A stretch of 64,000 nucleotides of DNA, taken from the NCBI GenBank assembly GCA_014529385.2, contig CM043960.1, positions 29,624,396 through 29,688,395 of the forward strand, given 5' to 3'. A program made the translations under genes and the position numbers. The notes below the pieces were generated by a model. That model was not told the DNA's origin. It saw only the letters and a program-made list of their open reading frames with translations, and made no database searches. Source of the stretch: Adiantum capillus-veneris (Eukaryota; Streptophyta; Polypodiopsida; Polypodiales; Pteridaceae). Positions 44,367 to 55,816 of this stretch are shown piece by piece (positions within the stretch are counted from its first letter, which is position 1; each line of letters starts with the position of its first letter).

Positions 44367-45835
44367 TGGCAATTTGTCGCTCTAGAAGCATCTGTGGTTG
44401 CGTTCACATATCTTCGATGATTTGTGGTAGTCTACCACCATAGGACTTGGTTGTTGATGGTCTAGGAAAGCCGCTCGTGAAGTTTGGTGGCAAATGGGCA
44501 TGCGGTTTGGCCGCGAGAGCAATTTGACGCTTTGTGTGTCTGATGCCGATTTTGAAGTTTAGTGCCGCTTCGGGTCACTTTTTGGTCATGCGGGTCACAT
44601 AGACTTGTCGAGCATGTCGAGATGATCCTACCCATGAATTTTGGTAGCATTTGGTCGCCTTTTCGCCGATTTCCCATTTTGTGGCCTCTTGCGGGATTCT
44701 AGGAATTAGGGTTTTTTCCGATAGTTTTCTACTGCCTTTGGACATCCAGGATTGGTATCCTATGCTAGGGTAAGCTGCCGATGAAGTCTTGTTGCTTTTG
44801 GGTTAGCCATTAGGTCGCCGTCTCTACTTGTAGGTCTCTACCGCCCGCTTTGTGTGTGATCCCTACGCTAATTTTCGCGACATAATGACAAACATGCGCG
44901 AAAAGCTCAAGGTGGTGAGCCTACCTCTCATGTCTGAAGCTCGTCGGGTAGTCGTGCGCGTCGTAGAAGCTGCTGGAAGCTCCGTCCGCTCTAGGTGGCA
45001 GAAGCTCTGTCCACAAAGTCAATAGTGAAAATGAGCTAAAAATGAGGTGAAAATTTCTTATAATGGAGGTCCCCGAACCACTTTTCATGAAATTTGACAT
45101 GTGCTCCTATCTTCTTGCGAGATGTGGTTTAGGCTCAAAAATTTCTTGATTTGGACTCCATTTGACCTGTTTACCAAAAATTTGGCATTTCGGTCAAAAC
45201 CTGGCCAAAACACGCTTTCCGCTCCAGTCTCATAATTGTACCCCCACTGTACCATAGGTTGTCCTATAGTCACTGATCATCCCCATATTTTTTGTTTTTC
45301 ATTACGACCGTTTTTCACCTGCTTTTTGTATTTTTGACGTTTTTCTGCCGAAAATTAGCACAATAAATCACAAACATCACCGCAAAACATTATATATACT
45401 CACATGCAATTTTTATGGCCGGATTTCTCCGTTTTACCAATATTTTGCCCAAAAAATGGCTATTTCTATTTACATACACAAACCTAGGGGCTTGATTTGG
45501 CGTTTGGCCCCATATACTTGTAGATACATGTTGTATAAGGGCATATGTAGTTGGGTTAGTCCAAAAAAATTTGCAATCAAACAACAACCCTTAAAATAGT
45601 CAAAAATCATGCCCTTTTTTGCTCTTTCTGCTATTGGTTCCGCATTTGAGAATGCCTCCCCTCCTCCTAGCCGGAGTCCTCCTGGACGACAAGGTATCGC
45701 CTCGGAGTATGTGCCGTGCATAGGTTGAAAAATTTGTGCTAATGCTTGGCCAATTAATGTGGCCCTAATTTATGCATACTCGGTCAATGCATGGAAAAAG
45801 TAATGCTGTGCAAGAGAAGGGAATAAGCAAGATGC
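44367..45835. other. No recognised gene; presumed F leader/flank and 3' end of family C
   Basis: Only short frames. A minus-strand purine-rich tract (GGAGGAGGGGAGG, about 45651-45665) could be the polypurine tract of family C, but I could not define an adjoining LTR. Confidence 0.35.
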
Positions 45836-46440
45836 TTATTGGCATTCGCCGTCGAGGTTTCCTGTTTTCTTTGCAAGTAACAGCTGTAACTCTACTGCTC
45901 TTTGTTTAATTGTCTTTTTTGCCACAGGCAATTGCTTTGCCGCTACTGTTGATATAACCGTAGTTGTTTCTATGGAGAGGATTCGCTTGGCCGAAATGGC
46001 CGTGGACCGTATTTCCTTTGCTTTCCATTGGTATTTTGTTTTTGCCGGTTTTTGTAGATGTTTTGCTACTTCTTTTGTTGCCATTGTTTTGTTGCTGATT
46101 GGCATCCACATAAGTCGGCTGTCCTTTTTCAAATGCAGCTGTCTAAATTTCGTTGTTGCTTGTACTGAAGGGAATTTCTTTTGCTTTTGTTTTGGTATCC
46201 AAATGCGAGTAACATTTGGGTTATTGCTGAGCATCTTCTTTGGGATCCATATTTGTTTTGTGCCCTTGTTGTTTGTTTGAACTATTTGCTTCGGTTGAAT
46301 TCTTTCTTTGCATTGTTGTTTGCCTGCCATGTCATTTCTATCCTTCCGCATCCATACTTGTTTCCCTTGTTTTGGTAACCTAGAACTTTGCCCTGCGGGC
46401 CGGTGACTTCGTATGTATGTAGGTAGCATGGTTGGCTTTT
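45836..46440 (-). pseudogene. Trp-Pro-Lys repeat tail of family C
   Basis: Five motifs built on a Trp flanked by basic residues: KQVWMRK (about 46345), KQIWIPK (about 46245), TRIWIPK (about 46195), LMWMPI (about 46105) and KYQWKAK (about 46025). The context is Lys/Gln-rich and otherwise low in hydrophobic residues, suggesting a basic, extended nucleic-acid-binding tail. Family unknown; the same kind of tail ends family B. Confidence 0.5.
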
Positions 46441-46579
46441 ACCTGTCTGTTGGCCTTTGGTATCATGTTGTTCTTTGGTGGCATTCTTGCTTTTGTCTCT
46501 TTTTCCTGTGATTGCATGGCTTGCAGCTGATTATTCCGGTATTGCTGAGCAAAGGCTATCACCTGTTGTTCATGTGCAT

Positions 46580-46965
46580 GCTGAATTTTGAGTGCCTTTG
46601 CATTCCAATCTATCTGCACATCGTACTCTTTCTGCCAAGGTTGTCCCAACATCATTGGGTGTTGTGTGTTTTCAACCTCCACCACACAGAATTTGTGTGG
46701 GTAAATATATTGATGTATTTGTACATGCAATATAGTCCATCCCAATGTTTTCAACGGTTGTGATGTACTACTTTCCAGCACTTGAGGAGTAGGATGAAGT
46801 TGACCTGTGGATTTGAGCTATTGGTATAATTCGTAAGAGATCAAATTTGCTTGAGCTCCAGAATCAAGCAATGCCGTCGATTCAACTTGATTGCTGCCCA
46901 CTTTGACTGCAATTATTGGCTCCACTGTGTCTTCATCCAACTTCGTTAGTCGAATGGCATTGATT
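46580..46965 (-). pseudogene. Second retropepsin-like domain downstream of the integrase (family C)
   Basis: Minus-strand motif STALLDSGAQANLIS (catalytic Asp-Ser-Gly at 46857-46865) is followed ~70 residues on by MMLGQPWQKEYDVQIDW (about 46605-46655), the hydrophobic-LG turn that completes a retropepsin half-fold. A linker rich in Lys/Arg/Gln joins it to the integrase C-terminus. In the standard Ty3/gypsy order protease precedes reverse transcriptase, so a protease-like fold here is atypical. It could be active, or a binding fold kept without catalysis. Broken copy. Confidence 0.65.
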
Positions 46966-47048
46966 CGCAATGGTGCTCCACTTTGTTGTTGTTGTCGCAG
47001 AAGTCTTCGTTTTGCAATGCGTTCCTTTGCTTCTGCTTGAGCTTTCTC

Positions 47049-48275
47049 TCATACTCTTTGTTTTTCCTTCATTCGTTGTTTTCCTTGATGAATTTGTTGG
47101 AGCATCTCCTGTGTGAGTGGTAGATGATATTTCTTCAGTCGACATCCACTAATCCAGTTCGGCATTTCTTCACCTGCTAATGTAGCAAGCTTGACAGCTC
47201 CACTTTGTGATAGATTACTAATCACAAAGGGTCCCATCCCTCGCTTTTTAAGTTTCTTGGTATGTTGCTTCAAAGTATAAACAAGTACATAATCACCTGT
47301 TTTGAACTCTTTAGTGCGCACATGCTTGTCAAAAAACTCTTTTTGTCTTCTCTTTTTAGCATAGATTGAAACTACAGCTCTCAAGCGGAGTTCATCTAGC
47401 TTTTCAAGATCAGCTATTCTTGATGAGAGCTCATGCCCTGTCCATTCTAAGCGTTTCGCTACTCGTAGAGTTGGAATTAAAAACTCTATGGGTAGTATAG
47501 CGTTTAGGCTAAACACCATGTTGTACGGTGTTGTTCCTATCGATGTTTTGTAAGCTACCCTGTATGCCCATAGTGTTGAGTGTAGCTGCTAATCCCAATC
47601 TGTTCATGACTACACTATTTTAGTGAGAACCGTGCATAGTGTTTTATTTGTGGCCTCAGCTTGTCCATTTGCCTGTGGATGGTATGGAGCAGATTTCCTA
47701 TGTATGACCATGAATTCCTCTAGCAGATGTTCAATGAATTCATTAAGAAAATGTGTCCCACGGTCACCGACAATTTCTATAGGTAACCCGTATCGTATAA
47801 AAACATTCTCATACAAAAATTGTGCAGTGGTCCGTGCATCTGCTTTTTGCGTTGCCTTGGCTTTCACCCATTTTGTGAGATAGTCCATAGCCACAATGAT
47901 ATATTGGGTATGGGTGCGATATGCAGAGGGTGAGATAGGTCCCACAAAATCAATGTCCCATTTTGCAAATGCTCTTGCTCCCATCCTTGGCCGTAGTGAC
48001 ATCTCATCTCTCTTTATCGGCACCTTGGTGCGCTGACATGCATCACAACGCTTTACGAACTCTTCCGCATCCATGTGCAACGTAGGCCACCATATTCCTA
48101 CGGTTAAGACAATTTTTGCCGTCTTATCGCCCGAAAAATGGCCTCCACTTATTTCTCTATGTGCATGCTCTAGAATCAGCAGGTATTCGCTTTCACTTGC
48201 ACAAATTCTAAGTTGATTGTCCTTTCCTCTCTTATAGAGTTGGTTCCCAATTATCTGAAAGTCACGGGCTTCCAA
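47049..48275 (-). pseudogene. Family C integrase
   Basis: N-terminal HHCC zinc region (HAHREISGGH ... CDACQRTK, about 48030-48180). Catalytic core with KWDIDFVGPI (first Asp), VGDRGTHFLNEF (second Asp) and YHPQANGQAEATNK (Glu) at about 47640-47960. A C-terminal GPF module follows (RGMGPFVISNLSQSGAVKL, about 47190-47250). It would insert element DNA into the genome. The three catalytic acidic residues are visible. Broken copy. Confidence 0.8.
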
Positions 48276-48374
48276 CTCTATAGCTTTTTTCCGAGCTCTT
48301 GTTATGTTCTCAGGAAACGTCCTGGTGGTTAAGAAATCAATGATATATTGAATCCATGCAGGTGCAATGTTTAC

Positions 48375-49094
48375 CTAAAACAATGTTTCGTGATCCACTG
48401 GTCGTTTGGCACTACATATAGTACAATTGGTAACATAAGAATGTGTGTCCACATACATAGTTGGCCAATAAACCCCTAACTGTTTCAGTCTTTGGTGTTT
48501 TTTCACTGTTGAACAATGAAATGCACAATCCTGGACATGTGCTTCTTCAAGGTAGCACCCGAATTCTTTCGGATTTATACATAATCGTAGGATTTGGTCC
48601 AATCCTAGATGATATAGCCGTCCTGCTATCAACTGGAAGTTTTTTCTTTGTCGAATTGTTTGTTGTTTGGATCTGTACTCCGTATTATCAAATCTACTTC
48701 CAAAGGAAAGAATGCTAACAATTTCCTGAGACCATTTGGGTACCATTTCAACATTGAAAAGATAAGCATCTGGTATGTCATCATCTACTCCTTCAGGAGC
48801 TTCCCCGTTGTGTATCCTTGAAAGATGATCCGCTCGTAGATGAGTTTTACCCTTTTTGACCACCACTGTGAAATCAAACTCTAGCAATATAATAAACCAG
48901 CGTAAAATTCTCCTAGTATTGCATGGTTTATTTACCAGATACAAAAGAGCTTGATGATCTGTGAAGAGCACAAATTTGTTTGCGAGCAAATAATGCCGAA
49001 ATTTCTTTACAGCATAAATCATTCCTAACCCTTCTCGTTCAGTGGTTGTGTAGTTCTTTTCCGCACTGTTTAATTGTCGGCTTGCATAACACAC
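48375..49094 (-). pseudogene. Family C RNase H and linker to integrase
   Basis: Ty3/gypsy RNase H signatures: CYASRQLNSAEKNYTTTERE, LLANKFVLFTDHQAL and LRADHLSRI (chromovirus-like 'TDH' and 'ADxLSR' motifs). These are followed by GRLYHLG and a zinc-binding HX3H/CX2C-like segment (HCSTVKKH..., CTICSAKR). RNase H removes the RNA strand during reverse transcription. Broken copy. Confidence 0.75.
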
Positions 49095-49478
49095 TCAAAA
49101 ATCCATTGTTCTGTCTCTTTGGGACTACAAACCACCTATTTGTTAGCCATGGTAAATGCTACACCTGATGTGAAAACTGTTCGAAAAAAGGAGAGAACAA
49201 GCGAGAAAAACACGTGCTATAGATCACAAACCGTAGAAGATTGTAAGGGACCTGTTTGCAAAAAACGACACTAACAGAAATTATGCACAAAATGAAACAA
49301 TAGCTTGTGCAATATTGCCTGTAGTGGAAACGGTGGCCCAAATGAGCCCGAATCAAAAATTTGAGCAACCCGAAATTTTTTTCGACCTGCGAACGCTCTC
49401 CAAAGCTCACTGAAATTGAAGAAAGTGAGCAGGCGTGTTCTAGAGCTATTGACGACTAAGCGCGGGAGGATGAAACCT

Positions 49479-49720
49479 GCTCTGATACCAATTGTTGGAA
49501 TTAGGGTTGTAGGAAAACACACACAGGTTGGAGAAGGCGAAGGAAGATCTAGGCACACAACAAAGCGTGTATTACTTATTGTGCAATGGAAAGATAGATA
49601 GCCCTAGAATGATGGGTGTATATACAATGCACCATGGGGAAAACCTCCTAGTGAGGGAAAAAATACCCCGGCAATCCTAAGTGTGTTCACACACATCACT
49701 ACCACATGTATATGGTAACA
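49479..49720 (-). repeat. Short LTR with initiator-Met primer site (element I, minus strand)
   Basis: On the minus strand a 228-bp LTR (49493-49720) with TGTTA...CCAACA termini and a TGTATATACACC promoter box is followed, after two bases, by TGGTATCAGAGC (49479-49490). This primer site and small size suggest a Ty1/copia-type or miniature LTR element. Its internal region is traceable only to about 49160. Confidence 0.6.
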
Positions 49721-51901
49721 TCACCTTCTTCACATTCTTTGAAAGACAAATCATCAAAGAAAGGCATTGTGATTTGAGAAATAAAGTCTTGTAAGACCTT
49801 GTTTATACCATTTATCATACGTGCAACCGAGTTCGTCGCACATTCTTACCAAGCCCAAAGGTGTCCTCATGGTTATTAAGTTTGTGATTTCAACAGCTAG
49901 TTGACACTGATCATATCTTAAGTGGAGATTCCCCATTGAATAGATGGCCTTTCCTGCAAATTCTTTTGCAAACTCATCCACAATTGGTCATGTACCCACA
50001 TTCCTAATTGTGACCTTGTTTACAGGTTGCATGTCATAAAGCACCGTTCTTCTTTGGGACTACAAACCACCTATTTGAGTATGGATCATAAGAAGGCTCC
50101 AAAATCCCCATTTTAATTTTCTCATTCAACAATTCAACTAGCTTTGGCAAATGAGCCTTTGGAATTGGAATAGGCTATAGATTCCAAGGTACATTAGGTA
50201 TTGTAAAAATCACCATAGGAGTGGATCAACACATCCTATCTCATGCAGACCAAATGCAAAAGCTTTATTATGTTTTGAAAGCATTTCTTCAAAATACTTC
50301 TTCTCATGTTGTGTTTGAAAGTTGTCGGAGCCAACTTGCAACTCTTGGAAAGATTCCTTTGTGAAGCTGTGCCCAATCATTTTGGGATTCATTAAACTAG
50401 GTTGCAAATAATCTTGCTCTATCTTATTCCACTTTCATGTCGAGTTCACCAAAAATATGTCGAGAAGTTGGCATCGTTGCCAGGAAGGTATCAAATCTCT
50501 AACTATGAGATCTTATGTGAGGTAGCAAAGGATTTACTTGATGAAGTTTAGTATTTGGTAATGAATACTTAAAGTGTATCCATAGAGGTCTCTCTCCCAC
50601 ATGTTGACATATACATAGAACTCTCAAAATAAGGTGAAGATGGAAACATCCAGTCTTAGATCATATCTAATCAAGGGTAAGATGAAAGGATTTACTGATG
50701 CATTTAGTGGCTAGCCTTTGTTGCCCAAGCAAACCTCGAATTGTTCTTAAAATTGTGATTTTGTGCTCACAATGATGTATATATTTTATTTAGCGATTGG
50801 AATGAGTTGTGTATATAATTCTTCTTGGTTCATGACAAATCAAGCAAGACTCACACCCTAAATCAAAATAAATGTTGTACATTAAATGAATTAGGATAAT
50901 GTAGGAGTGGTAGAATAATGGGAAATGGAGAGAGAAGAATTTTTTGTAGTCTTTTGGGTCCAAAAAGAAGTATAATCTTTTGTTGAAGGTTACTTTTATG
51001 ACTTAACACATTAATCCTCACAAAATGGAAAGTGAGAAAGTTGGCGTTATGTGGGTTATTCATCTAAGATAATATAAGCATAAAGGAGAGGATATAGATA
51101 CAATTGGTAACTAGGATATGAGGAAGATAGAGATAGAGGTAGAGGTATATGTAGTTACAATCGATAACTAGCATATGAGGAAGATAGAGATAGAGGTATA
51201 TGTAGAGATAGAGTTGTGGTCAGAGAGGGAGATAGATTGAGAGAGAGAACAATAAAGAATGTAAATAGTTACATCTTACACAATACACCCACGAGCATGT
51301 TGCTAATTTGTTGAAGAAGAATGCGAGCAGTATCCTTTGACTTTGGTACACCAAGATCATTTATTAATGATGAAAGATGTATACATTGGATGATCATAGG
51401 CTTATCCAAAAATGTTGTGCTTGCAAATTTAGCTAGAACTTTCCCAAGGCATACATAGAAATTAGGTTCCTCTCTATGTCTCACTCCCTCCCACTAGCAT
51501 CACTCCCTTCACTAACTCTTGATGGCTTTTACAAAGGAGAAAAGGGATGGAAAGAAACTCCAAGAATTCCACTTGAAAGAGATGATCCAATGTGAACAGA
51601 AGATGAGTAGTGTTGAAATTGACATGTTCTTCTAGTGTGGATAGGCAGACTGGGGTCCACCATTTTGATCATATCTCCTTGGCTCTACCTCCAAAAATTA
51701 TGAAAAAAGCTTAAGCATATTTTTCAATTCACGAGCTACAACTTTCATGTTGAACACTTTTTTTAATTCGGATGGAAGTGGATGCCAAAAACTCCACTAA
51801 AGCAATATGAGGATTAAGTGGGTGAGAGGGTTTGTGATTGAGGCCTTTGGAAAGAAGGCATCTTTACAGAGATATAATAAAGAGATAAGTGGTACATACG
51901 T
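49721..51901 (-). mobile_element. Element E: older, rearranged relative of family D
   Basis: 49730-50440 matches the D reverse-transcriptase region (equivalents at about 56330-57060) and includes NRWFVVPKK-like and ITMRTPLGLVRM-like sequence on the minus strand. An LTR related to the D LTR starts at 50458 (TGTCGAGAAG) right after the same primer-site region (TTCACCA... before ATATGTCGAG). The gag part seen in D is missing. The LTR is clearly diverged from D, so E is much older. D begins at 51902, inside or at the edge of this LTR. Confidence 0.65.
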
Positions 51902-52717
51902 TGTCAAGAAATTTGCGGTCTTGCCAGGAAAGCACCGGGCTTATGGCTGTGAGAGTTTGTGAGAGAACTCAACAAAAACTATATGAAGGAGTTAAACCAT
52001 AGATGCCATGAAGAATAGGGTTTGGAAAGAAGTGCAATCAAAGAAGACTCACTCTTTCTCTCTTGCACTCACACACACAAAGAAAGAACGCAAAAGAGAA
52101 TGTCAAAACAATACGAAGATGAAAACATCAAGGCTATGGTCATATCATATCATGGGTAATATGAAAGGTTTAATGGATGAGTTAATGGCATTCGATCTTG
52201 GCTGACCAAATAGGCTACGAATTGTTCTTTGGAACTGTAGTTTTGTGCTTACCATAATATATATATTTTGTCTAGTGATTGGGATTAATTGTGTGTACAA
52301 ATCCTCTTGGTTCATAGCAAGAAAACTACGCTTACATCAAAAGAAAAATTATAGTCTATGAGAGGTAGTATGATGGGATCCGGTGATAGAAGTATTTCAT
52401 TGAGCCTTTCAGGGCCGAAGAGAAACACTATACGTTGTTGAAAGTGTATTTTACGGCTAATCCATACGTTAATTCTAATAGATCGTACAAAGTGAAAGCG
52501 ATAGAAATGATCATCATGTGGGTTATTCATCTAGGATAGTATGTGAAAAATGTAGATATGAGAGAAGTGAAGAGATGAGAAGTTTCCCTCCCAAGCCCTA
52601 TTCTTGCCCGTAGGCAATAAGGATACTGCGGGAGAGATGTACCTGTAGCAAGAGAACCTAGAGAGGATGAATTACTAAGAATGAGAGAGATAGGTTTGGT
52701 TAAGGAGATGAGATTAG

Positions 52718-52765
<48 letters not shown>

Positions 52766-53934
52766 GATTAGAGATGAAAATGAAAACAACAAGAAATCAA
52801 GAAAACATCAATGTAGAACACATCTTACTTGAAACCCTTCGGCACCATTATTGATGGGAGAGAGAAGAAGAGTGGATAATTCCACTTTGATTGATACACC
52901 AAGTGCAAGACCTTATTTGATTAGAGTTGATCTTCCAAGGTTAGCTTGTTGCAAGAATGGCTAGTCTCCCTCTAGGAGAAAGTGTAGGCTTGGGCTTATG
53001 TTAATGGCTAAGTACAATTAGGCATTACTACTCACTCCCTCGAGAATTCCTCTCATCAATGGCTTGAATGCTTGAGTTCCTTCCAAGGAAGAAGAGGTCC
53101 CCTTTTATAGGTGAAGGGAACCCCCAAGGGTTTACACAAGAAGAGAGGAGCCAGTGTGAACAGGAATTGCAAAAGTTGGAAATGAGCTGCCCCTGCATGA
53201 TGTGGGCAGACTGGGGTCCAGTATTTTGATCATATCTCCTCAACTGTGGCTCCAAATAAAAAAGTAAAAATATGGGCAAAGACTACAGCTCATTAGCTAC
53301 GATTTTCATTTTGAAATTGTTTTCCAACTCAGATTGGAACCTTGTGTAAAAAATTCATCAAAATAGGGTCCATTTATGGCAGCAAAAGTCTTCATGTGGT
53401 CTCCTTAGCCTAAACTTTCATTTAATTCCAAAGGACACCTCATGCCATATGAAAGCATGACATTGCTCCTTGACAAAGTTTTGTAATCATGCTTGCAATA
53501 ATGCATTAAAATAAGTGTATCTTTGAAATCATGCCACCTAGTGTCCCACTAGGATTTGATTCTCTCCTAGTAGATATTTAAAAAGAAATATAAGAAAAGT
53601 ATAAAAAATACATAGAATATATATATATTGGAGTTTATCCTAGATATAGGATCTAGCTAGGGTGTGAGCTGATAATGAAATAGTAGAAATAAAGAATCAA
53701 TGCTTTTTGCCCCAAGTTAAAGAGGCGGAGCTATTGATGCTTTTCCCATAGTATTTTCTGATGGTAACGTAAAGATATGTTACCCTTGAGAAAAATAATA
53801 GGATGAGATAGAAGGCTTATTATTATACTTAAATATGCATATGTACACTATAGGAAATATAATTATGTATCTGAAAAAATACAAGATAGATCTTGTAGCA
53901 TGCGTTCCCACTATGTACGTGTCACAGCACGACA
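51902..53934 (-). repeat. 3' LTR of family D (minus strand)
   Basis: 2033 bp with TGTCG...GACA termini. On its right it adjoins a polypurine tract (AGAGGGGGTGG on the minus strand, 53935-53945). A promoter box TATAAAAGG on the minus strand lies at 53101-53109. A TA microsatellite (52722-52761) is longer than in the other LTR. Confidence 0.9.
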
Positions 53935-53992
53935 TCCACCCCCTCTAAACCTGCACATCCTCCAGTATGTGCCACATTGTCTCTTTGTAAGA

Positions 53993-55015
53993 TTAGACCT
54001 CTTGTACATCTTCCTTGTCTTCTTCTTCACTGGATGATTCTAGAGCTTCATGTTCACTTTGATCTTCACCTGTGTTTTTCTCTTCTTCCTCATCCATATC
54101 TTCTAGATCATTGTCTCCTCTTCTCTTAAACATTTTAATCCTTTTTCCTGCAATGGGAATCTTTACTTCTGTACCATCTAGTTCAGACAAGCTGTAAGTA
54201 GCATTTTCATGCACATGCTTTACAACATACGGTCCAAACCATCTTTTTGAGAACTTACGCATGACTGTGTGCTGGTTATCAAGGTTACTATCATACACTA
54301 AAATCCAGTCACCTTTGTCAATTTCTTTGCTCCTGAGTCGATGTCGCTTATCAAAATAGTCCTTGTTTTTCAACCTTGCATTTTTGAGTCGTTCTTTTGC
54401 AGCTTCAATGTCTCCAGGTCTTCTCTCTAGCTGCCTTATACGTAGTGCAAGGAGATCTTCCCTACTAAGCCCCTCTTGCCAAGGTAGTACATTCCATGTG
54501 GGAATTGTATCCTCAATCGACATCACTGGCTTTTGACCATGCATTAGCTCCGCAGGCATGTAGCCAGTTACTGAGCTATGTGTTGTACGATCAGCCCATA
54601 AAGCATATGGTAACAATTTTGGCCACTCACCAACTCTTCCTTCGCAAGCCTTGGCCAAAGCTTTGATGATAGGAGGATGCCCTCTTTCACTCTTTCCATT
54701 GCCTTCAGGGTTGTAAGCTGTAGTAAGAGAAAGCTTGATCCCTAATCTAGAAAAGAACTCCCTTGCTTCTTCGGCATCCAGTTCACCTCGATCTGCAGTG
54801 ATTTTTCCCACACAACCATAACGGCAAATCACCTCATCAAGAAGGAATTTGCACACAGCTTCTGTGGTCTTAGCTCTTAATGCTCTTCCTTCAACCTGGT
54901 TAGTTAGGTCCTCTCGTGCAAGAACCAAGTATCTCATCTGCCAGAGTCCTAAAGGCATCGTGACTAGATCCACAACCCATTTATAGTGCATGGCTAGTGG
55001 ATATGTAGGGTGCAA
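53993..55015 (-). pseudogene. Family D integrase core and C-terminus
   Basis: First Asp in KWVVDLVTM, second in ITADRGELDAEEAREFF, Glu in YNPEGNGKSERGHPP. A C-terminal module follows (KGDWILVYDS, KRWFGPYVVKHV), then an acidic tail of Asp/Glu/Ser to the end at 53993. No chromodomain is recognised. The acidic C-terminus is unusual and could serve targeting. Confidence 0.8.
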
Positions 55016-55252
55016 TCCATCACGATGTCAAACATTTGAATACATTTGACAAGTTACACATGACTCTACAAACTGAGATACATCTTTATACATACCCTTC
55101 CACCAGTATTTTTCTTTCAACTTGGAGAAGGTTGCCCACACACCCCTGTGTCCAGTCCATAGACTCTCATGAAACTCTTGCATGAGCTTTACTTGAGTCT
55201 CTTTTTAACATATAACCCATTGTGGTGTAGCACCCTTTTGTTTAGGATGCTT

Positions 55253-55801
55253 TCACAAGTAACCATCCCTTAAAAAGTACCCATATGCTTTCCTGCGTAT
55301 CCTCTTGAATTCTTGTTCAGACCAATCATCCTGTTTTGTTAGAGTACTCAAGTACCTTCCAATAGAAAGCCAATCACCTTCATAAAGATCTTTCAAGAAC
55401 AATTCAAGTGAATTAGTCATGCAGACATTGTTACCTTTGACATGAGAGATAGAATAGAATTTTGTGCCTACATCATCTCCCTCATCAATCATTTGTGACT
55501 CATCTTCATACCTTGCCCTTGATAGCATATCTGCCACTGTATTGTCTTTACCTGCAATGTACTTAAACTCAGGATTTAAGGACTTAATGTAGGCAATCCA
55601 CCGCAACATAGCAATGTCTGGTGTTGAGCAGCTTGTAATCATCCCAAGAAGTGGTAGACAATCTGTTTCTACAACCACACATGCACCAATTAGGTACTCT
55701 TTCCCACTTTTCAAGGCTGTAACCATACCCCATAACTCTCTCTTTATCTGTGGATAGTTTCTTTGGCGAGCACTTAGTACCTTTGATCCAAATCTTACCA
55801 C
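55253..55801 (-). pseudogene. Family D RNase H
   Basis: SARQRNYPQIKRELWGM, VVVETDCLPLLGM and KDNTVADMLSRA give the Ty3/gypsy RNase H pattern. It lies directly after the reverse transcriptase. Confidence 0.75.
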
Positions 55802-55816
55802 ATACCTGTGTCCTTC

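Larger units (their letters stand above)
38648..45000 (-). mobile_element. Family F: large minus-strand LTR element with coiled-coil coding region
   Basis: Minus-strand order from right to left: long leader with a palindrome array (43227-44366), coding region (39637-43061), polypurine tract, 3' LTR. A 5' LTR was not found before the next element at 45.8 kb, so the right boundary is only approximate. No protease, reverse transcriptase or integrase was seen between leader and LTR, so the element is probably non-autonomous. A plus-strand relative with a different internal region (gag with zinc knuckles) starts at 62128. The coding region has about three breaks. Confidence 0.65.
45836..49150 (-). 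mobile_element. Family C: minus-strand Ty3/gypsy fossil with protease after integrase
   Basis: Order on the minus strand: RNase H (about 48560-49094), integrase (about 47130-48275), a second retropepsin-like domain (about 46580-46960), Trp-Pro-Lys tail (45836-46430). Most of the reverse transcriptase is not recognisable. LTRs were not defined. Broken in several places. The domain order after the integrase is unusual for Ty3/gypsy. Confidence 0.7.

Noticed and set aside
52722-52761. TA tract in the D LTR as an independent element
   Set aside because: The same tract, shorter, sits at the same position in the other D LTR (60533-60556); it is part of the LTR and varies in length.
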